DNA of 64,000 bases, taken from NCBI GenBank assembly GCA_019694515.1, contig JAIBBU010000001.1, positions 171,716 through 235,715 of the forward strand, in the 5' to 3' direction. Position numbers and translations under genes: made by a program. A model generated the notes under the pieces. That model was not told the origin of the DNA. It ran no database searches and worked only from the letters and a program-made list of their open reading frames with translations. This document shows positions 33,295 to 42,040 of this stretch, piece after piece. The stretch is from Oligoflexia bacterium (GTDB taxonomy: Bacteria; Bdellovibrionota_C; UBA2361; JBGSMV01). The first letter of the stretch is position 1, and every line of letters begins with the position of its first letter.

Positions 33295-35322
33295 TCAGGA
33301 GCCGCGCGCAGCTGTTTCAAAATGCACCATTCGGGTGCGCGCTAACTTCTCGGTAAACCCTTTCGCGCCAATCAAAGGTGCGAGGAAGCCGAATGAGACC
33401 AAATACAGCGGAGTCAGCGCGGCATGCACAAAAGCGTTTCTAAATCTCAGTCGTTTGCCATCCTCGCGGGCCAGGCGGGTGCCAATGTTAAGCATTCCCA
33501 GTGTGGCGCTGGCGGAACAAAAGGACAGTAAAGGATAGAGGAAGGAGAATAGAACTAGAAGCGCTGAAAACACGCTGACATAGGGAAGCGCCGCGAGCGG
33601 ATGGGTTAGGTCGAATTCAGGCAGCGTGGCGGCGCTGCTCCGAGCAGAGACGAAATATAGCAGGGTCAGCAGTGAGACGGCGCACAGCACAGCGAAGCAA
33701 TCTACCACACCAGCTAAAACTCGTTCGCGGCGGCTGGCTAAGCGAAAAGGTTGATCCTCTTGCGCGCTGCGCCGTTTTCCCAACTCCCGCGCTTTGAGCG
33801 CGGCGCTTTTGAGCGAGAGCACAGGCGCGCTGATCATCGATTCGATCGTGCTCAAATGATACTTAACGACCGCTTCGGATTCGACCTTGCGTTCGAGACT
33901 GGAAGTAAAGTTTTCATCGAAGATCTTTTCGGCCTCAGGGTTCAAGATAGCATCATGCGTTAAATCGAAATACAGATTGATGTCTTCGCGGTTGGAGAGA
34001 TCTACTAGCTGATGCAGATTAATTTCAGAGCCGGCCTCCAGCGCATGCTCTTCTAATTCCTCCTGCACGCGACCGAACATAATTTCGACCAGCGCCGGAT
34101 CTATGACAATCGGAGCGGGGATAGCGGGGGCCGGTGTGGGTGCGGGCTCGGAAACACTCGGAGGGGCCGGATCTTGAACCTCTGAACTATATTCGCAGAG
34201 TTTTTCAAATAACTCCTCTGGCGGCGAGATCGGATCCGAGGGTGCATCTTGATCAATGAAGACGATCGGATCAGTTTCCGGTAACTCGACTGCGGCAGAC
34301 AGATCCGGGTGAGAAAACTGAGTAGAAGCCGGAGTATCGGCAGACTGTTCCTGTTCCTGTTCCTGTTCCTGTTCCTGTTCCTGTTCCGGAAATGTCTGGA
34401 GTGTCTCGGTGAGTTCGATCTCCTCTTCCGCTTCGACCTCCTCTTCCTCCGAGAAGTCGATCTGGTGCGGCAGGTTTTCCGAGCTATCAGCCGGATACTC
34501 GATCTCAGTTTCAACTTCGATCGGCCCCTCGTCTTCGAGCTGCTCGCTCATGGGAGCAGCCGACAGCTGCTCTTCCGGTATTGATTCCGGCGCAGGATTC
34601 GGCTCCGGCGCAGGCGTCGTCGGGGTAAGCTGCGCTCCAGTGCTGACCTCTGCTTCCTTGGGAGGAGCTGACTCGCCTAGAGGGATCTCGTCATCTTCTG
34701 GCAGCTCTTCTACAATTTCGATCTCAAATTCGTCGTAGTCCCGGGCCTTGGCGCTAGCCCCCTCATGCGCCACGATCTCAGAATCGCCCAAGATGCGATC
34801 AATTATTCCCTCGACCTTCTCGTCAAATTGCGAAAAATCCAGGACTTCCGGCCCTTTGGGAGTTAATCCTTCCAGCTCTTTGGTGAGTTCAGATCCCAAT
34901 AGAGTTTCCTGGCTGCGGTGATCTAGCTCCACCTCTGGAGATCTTGCTGAGGGCTGGGTTGGCGGCGCGGTTTGGAAAGGAGGCTCCGGCGCAGGAGTCG
35001 AATCTTTGGGTGGGGGAGCGGAAGTGGCGATTTCACCCGCAGGTGTGGAGGCGCGCGCAAAAGCGCCCCATAAATTCCGCAGCGTTCCAGAGAGACTTTT
35101 TCGTGGAGACTCGCTCTGTCCTTCAGCTCTGTTGTGCTGAGCTGTCGCGGGCTTTGGTGCAGCCTTTGTGGGGGCGATCTTGCTGAGCAGTTCGTCGTAC
35201 GACGCACGCGCATTACTGATCGGAAGATGCAGCTGTTTCTTGTGCGGACGGAGATCGGTGTAACAGCGGGGGCAGATATCTCTCAGATCGGAGCAGACGT
35301 AGAGACATCCCGGACATTTCAT
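33295..35322 (-). CDS. Zinc-ribbon, acidic-linker, RDD-family membrane protein
   Basis: 675 residues. The N-terminus has a two-CxxC zinc ribbon (MKCPGC and ICPRCYTD). Residues ~40-440 are low-complexity, rich in Glu and Pro, and contain seven EQ repeats. After a short helical part comes a C-terminal RDD domain: RRERVLAGVVDCFAVL with the Arg and Asp, TM helices, and a second half LGMLNIGTRLAREDGKRL with RNAF. RDD proteins have been tied to ion transport, but this layout suggests a scaffold or sensor. Its last 4 bases of start overlap rsmE. Confidence 0.8.
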   Translation of the reverse strand: MKCPGCLYVCSDLRDICPRCYTDLRPHKKQLHLPISNARASYDELLSKIAPTKAAPKPATAQHNRAEGQSESPRKSLSGTLRNLWGAFARASTPAGEIATSAPPPKDSTPAPEPPFQTAPPTQPSARSPEVELDHRSQETLLGSELTKELEGLTPKGPEVLDFSQFDEKVEGIIDRILGDSEIVAHEGASAKARDYDEFEIEIVEELPEDDEIPLGESAPPKEAEVSTGAQLTPTTPAPEPNPAPESIPEEQLSAAPMSEQLEDEGPIEVETEIEYPADSSENLPHQIDFSEEEEVEAEEEIELTETLQTFPEQEQEQEQEQEQEQSADTPASTQFSHPDLSAAVELPETDPIVFIDQDAPSDPISPPEELFEKLCEYSSEVQDPAPPSVSEPAPTPAPAIPAPIVIDPALVEIMFGRVQEELEEHALEAGSEINLHQLVDLSNREDINLYFDLTHDAILNPEAEKIFDENFTSSLERKVESEAVVKYHLSTIESMISAPVLSLKSAALKARELGKRRSAQEDQPFRLASRRERVLAGVVDCFAVLCAVSLLTLLYFVSARSSAATLPEFDLTHPLAALPYVSVFSALLVLFSFLYPLLSFCSASATLGMLNIGTRLAREDGKRLRFRNAFVHAALTPLYLVSFGFLAPLIGAKGFTEKLARTRMVHFETAARGS
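34345..34386. repeat. Hexanucleotide tandem repeat (ctgttc)7
   Basis: Seven perfect copies of ctgttc, reading gaacag on the coding (minus) strand, encode (Glu-Gln)7 in the acidic linker of the RDD protein. A 6-base unit keeps the frame, so copy-number change would alter linker length without breaking the gene. Confidence 0.95.
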
Positions 35323-36062
35323 GCGAATCCTACGACGCTATTTACCGCACAGACTGCAGCGAGTGCTGCCACCTCGGCTCTAAGTCGAATCGGCCCGAGG
35401 GAGAGCTTCTGAGTATCCGCCTGTGAAAGCAAAGTTTCCTCCTCCGGAGAGAAATCCCCTTCCGGTCCGATAACGAGATGGACTAGTCCGCGCCCTAACT
35501 CTATCGATTTCAATTCTTTCGCGTCATCTGCGAGAGAGCAACAGAGAACCGTATCCCCGGTCTGCGACTCGATAGTCCGCAGTGCTTCCTCCAGGCCGAG
35601 TTTTATCGCGACAGTTGGAATATCGGCCCGCCCGGATTGGCCCGCCGCTGACTGCGCAATCTTGCACCAGCGCTCGAGTTTTTTGGAAGCTGTCTCTGGC
35701 GCGACTTTGGCGATGCTGCGCGCTGCCTGGAAGAAGACGATTTGAGCGACCCCTAGCTCAGTTAAATAATCACAAAGCAGATCGTTGCGATCGCCCTTTA
35801 GCAGCGCCACGCAGACTGTGCCGATGCGGCTGCGAGGTGCCTTGGTTCTCCTTTTGCTCAGGATCTTAATCGAAACTGTGGGTGCAAGTGCCGCTACGAT
35901 GGCATCGAATTCGCTTGAGCTGCTCTTGGAGACTGCAACAAGCTGGTGACCTGCTTTGAGTCTCAGCACCGTAGATATGTAGTGGGCAGCTTGCGGAGGC
36001 AGCTCAACGGTAGCGCCTGGAAGCAGTTCGCCATCGATAAAGACACGCCGTTCGTGAGACAA
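35319..36062 (-). CDS. rsmE: 16S rRNA (uracil-1498-N3)-methyltransferase RsmE
   Basis: 247 residues. N-terminal PUA-like domain (RVFIDGELLPGATVELP, HYISTVLRLKAGHQLVAV), then the SPOUT knot: LLKGDRNDLLCDYLTELGVAQI, VHLVIGPEGDFSPEEETLL and LSLGPIRLRAEVAALAAV. The family normally has LRTETA here; this protein has LRAEVA, losing the Thr but keeping the Glu. Overall it is a clear RsmE, methylating the decoding region of 16S rRNA. Confidence 0.92.
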   Translation of the reverse strand: MSHERRVFIDGELLPGATVELPPQAAHYISTVLRLKAGHQLVAVSKSSSSEFDAIVAALAPTVSIKILSKRRTKAPRSRIGTVCVALLKGDRNDLLCDYLTELGVAQIVFFQAARSIAKVAPETASKKLERWCKIAQSAAGQSGRADIPTVAIKLGLEEALRTIESQTGDTVLCCSLADDAKELKSIELGRGLVHLVIGPEGDFSPEEETLLSQADTQKLSLGPIRLRAEVAALAAVCAVNSVVGFA

Positions 36063-36091
36063 ACGCAGCCCTTATGAGAGAAGATCTGTGT

Positions 36092-36706
36092 TTAGGACTT
36101 AGTGCGACGAAGTCCCTGCTTGTCGAAGCGCGCGCTCAGATATGGAATTTTGTCGATTCCAAAGATGCGCTCGTTTTCGATCACAAAGGTCGGGGTATCG
36201 AATACGCCGATCTTCTTGCCGCGCTTGTAGATGCCTTTAACTCTTTCGCGAGTATCGGATGAAGATACCTTGCTAAGGAAATCGCCCAGATTGATATCGA
36301 GCTCATCACAAAGTTCGTTCATGAAGTTTTCGTCGTTGGGATTTTCGCCTTCCCCCCACCAGCGCATGAAGACCTTGTAGTTGTATTCCTTAAGGATGCC
36401 GAGATCGCTGGCAACTACGGCCCCGCGGGTTACGCGGCCGGGATCAAATTCAGTCTCGGGCCAGCCTTCGGGAAATTTAACCGGGATGTTCAGCTCTTTA
36501 CTAAGGCGCTGAGTGTCTTCAAAGAGGTAAGAAAGCTTGTCCGGAATAATCGCGGCCGGAGGAAGAACCTGACCGGCGGCTTTCGCGGAATATGGCTGCC
36601 AGAGCAGTTCCAGGTCGTAGGTACTCTCGAGCTGGTAAATGTGGTCTAGTGCCAAGTACGAATAGGGGCTCTGAAATGAGTAGTATACTTCAACTGTTAG
36701 AGACAT
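36092..36706 (-). CDS. DsbA-like 2-hydroxychromene-2-carboxylate isomerase family protein
   Basis: 204 residues without a signal peptide. The kappa-GST/HCCA isomerase pattern is clear: YYSFQSPYSYLALDHIYQL with the active Ser where DsbA has CxxC, VKFPEGWPETEFDPGRVTRGAV, MRWWGEGENPNDENF and GVFDTPTFVIENERIFG. Family members isomerise naphthalene-degradation intermediates or act as glutathione transferases. No aromatic degradation genes are near, so the true substrate is open. A row of short repeats lies just upstream of its start. Confidence 0.85.
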   Translation of the reverse strand: MSLTVEVYYSFQSPYSYLALDHIYQLESTYDLELLWQPYSAKAAGQVLPPAAIIPDKLSYLFEDTQRLSKELNIPVKFPEGWPETEFDPGRVTRGAVVASDLGILKEYNYKVFMRWWGEGENPNDENFMNELCDELDINLGDFLSKVSSSDTRERVKGIYKRGKKIGVFDTPTFVIENERIFGIDKIPYLSARFDKQGLRRTKS

Positions 36707-36736
36707 GGTTCTCTTAAAAGCACTCTAAAAAGCTAT

Positions 36737-36801
36737 GGTTCCTAAAAACAGCTATGGTTCTTAAAAACAAAACGGTTCCTAAAAACAGGTTCCTAAAAAC
36801 A
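36737..36801. repeat. Four direct repeats ggttcctaaaaaca upstream of the isomerase gene
   Basis: Copies at 36737-36750, 36756-36769 (one mismatch), 36774-36787 and 36788-36801, spaced 19, 18 and 14 bases apart. A decayed fifth copy (ggttctcttaaaag) lies at 36707-36720, directly beside the gene's ATG. The rest of the 335-base gap up to 37041 holds no gene. Confidence 0.85.
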
Positions 36802-37041
36802 ATAGCTACAAAAGGCCTCCTTCTCTTAGCGGTCGGAGGCGCATGAAAACAGAAGCAGGCCGTCAGAAATTAACTGAAATCTAGCCTATCTACTTGTTTT
36901 TCCTGTGGGTAAACTATTAGTTATTAAGGGGCTTTGCAAGAAATAATTGGGAGTTATTTTTTAGTTAGGCCGGTTTTTTCTAGATGAGGACGGTGTTTTT
37001 GCGAGACCCGCATGGTACCGGTACGTAATGATTTCAACTGA

Positions 37042-37983
37042 TTGGTGCAAATTGCCGCTAGGCAGTACGAGATGATGGTTCCGGCGAATAATCTTGGACT
37101 GATTAACGATCCTGCGGGTCGTCACCTCGTATGCCTTGAGGTGAACCCGCCGCGCGGCACGGAGATGGGGGATATCTTTCGGCGCCTGGACGGGGGGCTG
37201 GAGGGGATCGACTTTCTCAATGTGACCGATAGCGCTTTGGCGCGCATGAAGCTCGCGGCCTTTCCCTTTGCGACCACCCTGAAGGCTCGTTATGGCATAG
37301 AGCCGATGGTCAACATTTCATGCCGTGATCGGAACCTGATCGCTATCCAAGCCGATCTTTTGGGCGCTTGGAGTACCGGCATTCGTTCGGTGGTGGCCCT
37401 TACCGGTGACGCCGTCAGTATTGGGGATGACCCGGAACGCAAGGGCGTGTTCGAGGTGAATTCGATTGGGCTAATCAATGCGATTAACACGCTCAATGCT
37501 GGTAAGGATCTGGCCGGAAATAGCTTAAACGGAGCCCCTGACTTCGTCGTGGGGGTGGTGGTCAATCCAAACGCTAATAATCCCGCGGCCGAGATCAAGC
37601 GTCTGCAAAAAAAGAAAGATGCCGGAGCGAAGTATGCGCTCAGCCAGCCGGTTTTTGATCAGGAGCTTGCAAGCACCTTTTTCAAGGAGGCCAGCAAGGT
37701 CGGGGTGCCGCTGTTCATGGGGCTCTTGCCGCTAAAGAACGGCAAGGCAGCGCGCGCAGTAATATCAATTCCGGGCATTAAACTCTCGGCGGCATTGCAG
37801 CAGGTCATCGCGGCGGACCCGGATGCCGATCTTAGCAGCTTTTCAATCGAACATAGCCTCAAGTTAGCTGAATCAAATCGGGAGTATGTGCGCGGATACC
37901 ATGTTATAAGCGGTGCTTCAGCAAAGTTGGCTTTGCAGCTTGGCCAGGAATTGGCAAAATACGTAAGATCGACCCCGCGATAA
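37042..37983 (+). CDS. 5,10-methylenetetrahydrofolate reductase family protein
   Basis: 313 residues. The TIM-barrel pattern of MetF is seen: VCLEVNPPRG, DFLNVTDSALARM, MVNISCRDRNLIAIQADLLG, VVALTGDAVSIGDDP, VVVNPNANNPAAEIKRLQKK, DAGAKYALSQPVFD and GVPLFMGLLPL. This is the bacterial subtype often lacking the C-terminal lid. It reduces methylene-THF to methyl-THF. The frame opens at TTG 37042; ATG 37072 is also possible. nuoI follows 11 bases later. Confidence 0.85.
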   Translation: MVQIAARQYEMMVPANNLGLINDPAGRHLVCLEVNPPRGTEMGDIFRRLDGGLEGIDFLNVTDSALARMKLAAFPFATTLKARYGIEPMVNISCRDRNLIAIQADLLGAWSTGIRSVVALTGDAVSIGDDPERKGVFEVNSIGLINAINTLNAGKDLAGNSLNGAPDFVVGVVVNPNANNPAAEIKRLQKKKDAGAKYALSQPVFDQELASTFFKEASKVGVPLFMGLLPLKNGKAARAVISIPGIKLSAALQQVIAADPDADLSSFSIEHSLKLAESNREYVRGYHVISGASAKLALQLGQELAKYVRSTPR

Positions 37984-37994
37984 GGTAAGCAGAT

Positions 37995-38582
37995 ATGAGA
38001 CGTAGAGAAGAGATGACTTTTTTGGAGCGCACCTATGTTGTTGCGGTCGTGCAAGGCGTGATGCTTACCTTCGGGAGGTTGCTCCGCAACTTTACTCTGC
38101 ATTTGCTCCATTTGCTTGGCTTCGCCAAGAGCACTCCGGCCACAGTCAGCATCCAGTACCCCAATGAGCGTCGTGTATACCCGGCGCGATATCGCGGACG
38201 CCACCGTTTAACGCTCGATCAGAGCGGTGACATTAAGTGTACCTCCTGTTTCTTGTGCGCCACCGCCTGCCCAGCTCGCTGTATTTACATTGAAGCGGCG
38301 GAGCACGATGACGGCCGAGTAGAGAAATTCCCGCATCGATACGAGATCGATACGCTGCTATGTATCTATTGCGGATACTGTGTAGAAGCTTGTCCTGTAG
38401 ATGCGATCCGCATGGACACTGGGCTGCATCCCGAAGTTTATGCTCCCGATCCGCGTCTTTTCATTGAAGACAAAGAAACGCTGATGCAGCGTTCCCGTTT
38501 GCTGGAGGACCTCGGTCCGGAGGCCCTGTATCAGCAGCACATGAAGAAGATGCAGGATCTCGAAAAGTTCCCCTTTAATTAA
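37995..38582 (+). CDS. nuoI: NADH-quinone oxidoreductase subunit I
   Basis: 195 residues with a short N-terminal helix region and two [4Fe-4S] motifs, CTSCFLCATACPARC and CIYCGYCVEACP, preceded by RYRGRHRL (seen in all NuoI) and followed by a C-terminal EDKETL tail. NuoI carries clusters N6a and N6b in the peripheral arm of complex I. ATG 37995 or 38013 can start it. As with nuoB, no other nuo genes surround it; it sits between metF and a DUF1329 gene, and overlaps the latter by one base. Confidence 0.93.
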   Translation: MRRREEMTFLERTYVVAVVQGVMLTFGRLLRNFTLHLLHLLGFAKSTPATVSIQYPNERRVYPARYRGRHRLTLDQSGDIKCTSCFLCATACPARCIYIEAAEHDDGRVEKFPHRYEIDTLLCIYCGYCVEACPVDAIRMDTGLHPEVYAPDPRLFIEDKETLMQRSRLLEDLGPEALYQQHMKKMQDLEKFPFN

Positions 38583-39922
38583 TGAACTCTAGCTGGCTGA
38601 AATTTTTAAGACGCAGGGATCTGCGGAGCGCGCGCCTGCTCGCGTGCTTACTGCTTCTGATTAGCGCCTCGGTAGCGGCCCAGCCGAAGGAGATGGACCT
38701 GCCGGTAGTCGCACGTCCCACTCCCGCTTTGGCCGCAGCGGGACAGACCCCGCGTTTAATTAACGCATCGAATGCGGCCGAGTTTCGCGAGCTGTTGCCC
38801 GACGAGATCTACAGCTTAGTGCGGACGGGAGCCTTGGTACTCGAAGCCCAGGCCAATGTGAATTATGAGTTTCCTGCCGCACCTTCGGCCCAAACTGAGC
38901 AAGCCCAGCTCGACGGCAACGGTTTGTCGGGCGCTAGCAAGCTGAGTGTGGGCGCCCCCTTTCTTTTGAACTCTGACTTGAAACTGGAGGGGCAGGGCGC
39001 GCGGCTGCTTTGGAATACAAACTCGGTATGGTGGAGCCGGAAGATCCTTGATCTGAGTTTTGAGCTGATCAAGATCGGTACGGATCGTGCGGAGTATGTA
39101 TTAGATGGAACCTTGCAGCGGATTTATCAGCGCGCAGTCGACCCGTCCGAAGCAGCTTCTCAGATCTTTCGGGAGTTAATTCGATTTCAGCAGCCCGGCT
39201 TTCTGCAGGGATTGAGCTGGCTGACTTTTAGATATTTTGGAAAAGACGAGGACTCGCTGTGGGTATATTCTCCGGCGATTAGCCGCACCCGGCAGCTCAC
39301 CAGCTCCAATCGCGCCGATGCATTGATTAAATCGGGAGTTACTCCCGACGATTTATTAGTATGGTCAGGAAATCCGCAGGTCGTTGAGGCACGGGTAACC
39401 ACTTTGAAGCCTGTGCTTGTGCCAGCGCCCCCTTCGATCTTTCCCTTGGCAAATGCGGATGGATGCGGACGCGTCGGTCGAGATGCTGCGGCGACGCTTT
39501 GGAATTTTGAGACCGGGAAGTTTGCCGGGGCCGCGCCTTGGAGCCTGGTGGGAGTAGTATTTGTACCGCGCGAGGCAGTGCGGGTAGAGCTGCAGTCCCG
39601 CGATCCGTTTGCTTTGTATGGTCGGCAGGTTTTGTATGTCGATCGGCAAACGCTGCTACCGATTTACAAGATTGTATATGACCGCGCGGGCAGACTGTGG
39701 AAGGCAGTCATTGGAGTCTTCGGGTTTGCAAAGAGTGAAGGCGCTGCGCCCGCCATCGCCTTCCCGATTTCTAATACGGTATATGACTTTACCCGGTCCA
39801 AGGCTTTTGGTGTGGATTTTTCGATCGTTCGATTTTGTGAACGACCCAATAGTGCCTTGAATGTGGCGATGTTTGATCCATCGGTCCTTGGGCCTGAGCC
39901 TACTCCGGCACCTCACAAATGA
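38582..39922 (+). CDS. DUF1329 (LolA-like) periplasmic protein
   Basis: 446 residues with a Sec signal (LLACLLLLISASVAAQ). The DUF1329 signature is present: TFRYFGKDEDSLWVYSPAIS, RTRQLTSSNRADALIKSG and DLLVWSGNP, then VLYVDRQTLLPIYKIVYD. These proteins adopt a LolA/LppX-like half-barrel and are thought to move lipids or lipoproteins to the outer membrane. The start shares one base with the nuoI stop, and the DTW gene overlaps its end by 4 bases, so the three are one operon. Confidence 0.85.
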   Translation: MNSSWLKFLRRRDLRSARLLACLLLLISASVAAQPKEMDLPVVARPTPALAAAGQTPRLINASNAAEFRELLPDEIYSLVRTGALVLEAQANVNYEFPAAPSAQTEQAQLDGNGLSGASKLSVGAPFLLNSDLKLEGQGARLLWNTNSVWWSRKILDLSFELIKIGTDRAEYVLDGTLQRIYQRAVDPSEAASQIFRELIRFQQPGFLQGLSWLTFRYFGKDEDSLWVYSPAISRTRQLTSSNRADALIKSGVTPDDLLVWSGNPQVVEARVTTLKPVLVPAPPSIFPLANADGCGRVGRDAAATLWNFETGKFAGAAPWSLVGVVFVPREAVRVELQSRDPFALYGRQVLYVDRQTLLPIYKIVYDRAGRLWKAVIGVFGFAKSEGAAPAIAFPISNTVYDFTRSKAFGVDFSIVRFCERPNSALNVAMFDPSVLGPEPTPAPHK

Positions 39923-40536
39923 ATGCGAATTGTGAAAGATGTCTCAAGCCGCAGCGACTCTGTGTGTGCGAGTTTCTGCCGCAGATCGAAACCAGCACGC
40001 GGGTTCTAATTCTGCAGCATCCCCAAGAACCGGATGTAGAATTGGGCACGGCGAAAATTGCGGCGCTTTCGCTGGTGCAGGCCAAGCTGGCGATCGGGCT
40101 GTCTTGGCCGAATCTGAAGAAGGCCTGGGGTGCCGAAGTGAATCCCAAGGATTGGCTGGTGCTGCATCTTGGTAGCATCAGGCTCCCGCAAAATATTTCG
40201 GATGTATTGGTTTGCGTCAGCGCCAAAGGCCATCCGTTAGAAGATTCGAAGAAGCGCTTAAGCGCCTGCACGGGATTGGTGGTACTCGACGGGACCTGGA
40301 GTCAAGCCAAGACACTCTGGTGGCGGAATGCTTGGTTGACCAAACTGCAGCGCGCCGTTTTAAATCCAAGCCGCCCGTCACTGTATGGTAAATTGCGCCG
40401 CGAACCGAAGCGGCAGGGATTGTCGACGCTAGAATCGATCGGCCTGAGCCTTGCGGCCTTAGAGGGCCGTCCGGAGATCAACGAACAGCTGCTCGTTCCC
40501 TTCAAAGAACTATTGAGCCGTAAGCGACGTGGATAA
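39919..40536 (+). CDS. DTW-domain tRNA-uridine aminocarboxypropyltransferase
   Basis: 205 residues. The N-terminal zinc site is CERCLKPQRLCVCEFL; the DTW motif appears as VLDGTWSQAKTLWWRN, with HPQEPDVELGTAKIAAL and LSTLESIGLSLAALEG matching the TapT/YfiP family. These enzymes use SAM to form acp3U in tRNA. The N-terminal 4 bases overlap the DUF1329 gene. Cytoplasmic. Confidence 0.9.
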   Translation: MNANCERCLKPQRLCVCEFLPQIETSTRVLILQHPQEPDVELGTAKIAALSLVQAKLAIGLSWPNLKKAWGAEVNPKDWLVLHLGSIRLPQNISDVLVCVSAKGHPLEDSKKRLSACTGLVVLDGTWSQAKTLWWRNAWLTKLQRAVLNPSRPSLYGKLRREPKRQGLSTLESIGLSLAALEGRPEINEQLLVPFKELLSRKRRG

Positions 40537-40589
40537 CTCCGCTGCGGGGCTTGGCTGGTTCACAGATGGCGGCGGCTAACTATCGCCTT

Positions 40590-41015
40590 TCATTTTACCC
40601 GGCGGAGATGGGTGCCGGTTTTCTTAACTGTTGGGGCGCGCCGCCGCGGCTCTTGGGCGGCCTTTGTTTCGCCAGCCTGCGCGACGCTGCCTAGCACCGA
40701 AGAGGGTGCGCTTTCAGGCCAGATGCGATTCTTGCCATCAAAACCGGTGATGCCCCAAATCGCTTCGAGTGGAATCTCACAGCCGAAATAATCCTTGCCG
40801 AATAACAGCTGAGCGTTAACTTTGTCCTCTGTAACCTCAAGCAGCCCCCGAAAATAATGGCTTAGCTTTAGGGTGATGGTATCGGCAGCTGTTAGATTAC
40901 TCGGCAGCACTACTCCGGCGGCTCGGGTACAGACGTGGATCAGGGCATATTCATGCCGCAAAAGGTCGGTCAGAGTCTTGTACTTGTCGCTGTTTAGAGA
41001 TCCTTCGAGCGTCAT
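40590..41015 (-). CDS. SspB-like ClpXP adaptor
   Basis: 141 residues from the ATG at 41015 (ggag 8 bases upstream, ATGA overlap with the gene before it); a longer frame to 41192 is a read-through of that gene's other frame. The fold pattern of SspB is seen: KYKTLTDLLRHEYALIHVCT, GVVLPSNLT, ITLKLSHYFRGLLEVTEDKVNAQ (split over strands) and YFGCEIPLEAIWGI, followed by a variable, basic C-terminal tail ending TGTHLRRVK that may dock on ClpX. SspB brings ssrA-tagged proteins to ClpXP. The match is structural rather than strong in identity. Confidence 0.7.
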   Translation of the reverse strand: MTLEGSLNSDKYKTLTDLLRHEYALIHVCTRAAGVVLPSNLTAADTITLKLSHYFRGLLEVTEDKVNAQLLFGKDYFGCEIPLEAIWGITGFDGKNRIWPESAPSSVLGSVAQAGETKAAQEPRRRAPTVKKTGTHLRRVK

Positions 41016-41776
41016 GGAGTCTTCTCCTTCAACGCTTCCAGTTCTCGATTCTTGGCAGCTAATTCTTGTCGAAGCTGTTCTAGTTCCGTCGAAAGGCTCG
41101 CAATGAGCTGGTCTCCGGCGGAAGAATCTTGCGCGTTCTCGACCCCGGGTGACTCCAGATTGGGATTGCGCGGAATCGAGAGCGTGCCGCAACCCAAAAT
41201 TGAACAGAACAGATCTATAGAATAGGCGCAGGCGCGCAGTGCGGCGCCGACTGCGGTCAGGTTCAACTTGCCAGGTTCAGGCAATGCAATCGTTAAGCCG
41301 CCATCACGCTTCTGATTCCCGTTCCCGCTAATCACACGAAAGGGAAAGTTAAGGGGAGTAGTGGTGGATGCTGGTAGGGCGGTGGTCTCGGGGGACTGAG
41401 TCGATGTTGACCCTTTACGGCTCTTAATGACGAGCTTCACTCCACCTGTGGCGGGGCTTACGCTCAGTTCGCACGCTTCATTCAAATTCACCACTAGGTC
41501 GGTGGTCGGACCGCGTTTAACCTGCTGCACCGAAGAGACGAGGGCGGGCAGAGCAGCCGATGAGCGGGGCGCGAACTGCACCCCTACTGCGGATACACGC
41601 GCGGCCAGCCCGTCAGAACTCATGCTGGAATTCAGCCCAAGCGGCACGCTCCCGCGCAGCATCAGTACGACATGCTTGGTGCCGTAGCCAAGGATTTCGT
41701 ATTGCAGTGTTTGTGCCGAAACTCGGGAGGATCCCCAGCAGCAGCACAGAGCTACAAGTACCAAAAAAGTCCTCAT
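41012..41776 (-). CDS. Exported protein with AMIN-like N-terminal and coiled-coil C-terminal part
   Basis: 254 residues from the ATG at 41776; the upstream extension to 41857 has no ribosome binding site. Signal peptide MRTFLVLVALCCCWGSSRVSA. The mature N-terminus (LQYEILGYGTKHVVLMLRG ... TTDLVVNLNEACELSV) has the strand pattern of AMIN-type envelope-binding domains; this is a weak match. A Ser/Thr-rich linker, a Cys-containing segment (CAYSIDLFCSILGCG) and a C-terminal coiled coil (STELEQLRQELAAKNRELE) follow. Overlaps the SspB-like gene by 4 bases. Confidence 0.6.
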   Translation of the reverse strand: MRTFLVLVALCCCWGSSRVSAQTLQYEILGYGTKHVVLMLRGSVPLGLNSSMSSDGLAARVSAVGVQFAPRSSAALPALVSSVQQVKRGPTTDLVVNLNEACELSVSPATGGVKLVIKSRKGSTSTQSPETTALPASTTTPLNFPFRVISGNGNQKRDGGLTIALPEPGKLNLTAVGAALRACAYSIDLFCSILGCGTLSIPRNPNLESPGVENAQDSSAGDQLIASLSTELEQLRQELAAKNRELEALKEKTP

Positions 41777-42040
41777 GCCGAACAATTTCCCAAAAATATG
41801 GAAGAAGCTCCACCTTGCACTCCGGCCAATCTGGATCCAGATTCCCGAGCTGAACAAGGCCGCCAGCTTGGCGTTTATTCCGAGCTATAAACTGCCGAAC
41901 CCACGCAAAATTCCTCTAGTTTAATGATGACAGGCTAACTATCCAAGATTTCCGACATTATTGCCGTCCTCTAACGATGTTTGCATGCGCCTAACTATTT
42001 CAGTTTTTTAGCTATTATTCCGATCTTATGAACGAGGAGT

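Noticed and set aside
34309..34738. Plus-strand open frames opposite the RDD protein
   Set aside because: They are Ser/Leu/Phe-rich mirror images of the acidic low-complexity linker.
36737..36801. Short repeat row as a CRISPR array
   Set aside because: Units are 14 bases with spacers of 0-5 bases and no cas genes are present.
36815..36840. Hairpin gcctcc/ggaggc as terminator
   Set aside because: Only 6 pairs with a 14-base loop, and no gene ends in the direction of its short T run.
41016..41192. N-terminal extension of the SspB-like frame
   Set aside because: It is Arg-rich shadow of the overlapping secreted-protein gene; ATG 41015 has a ribosome binding site and ATGA coupling.
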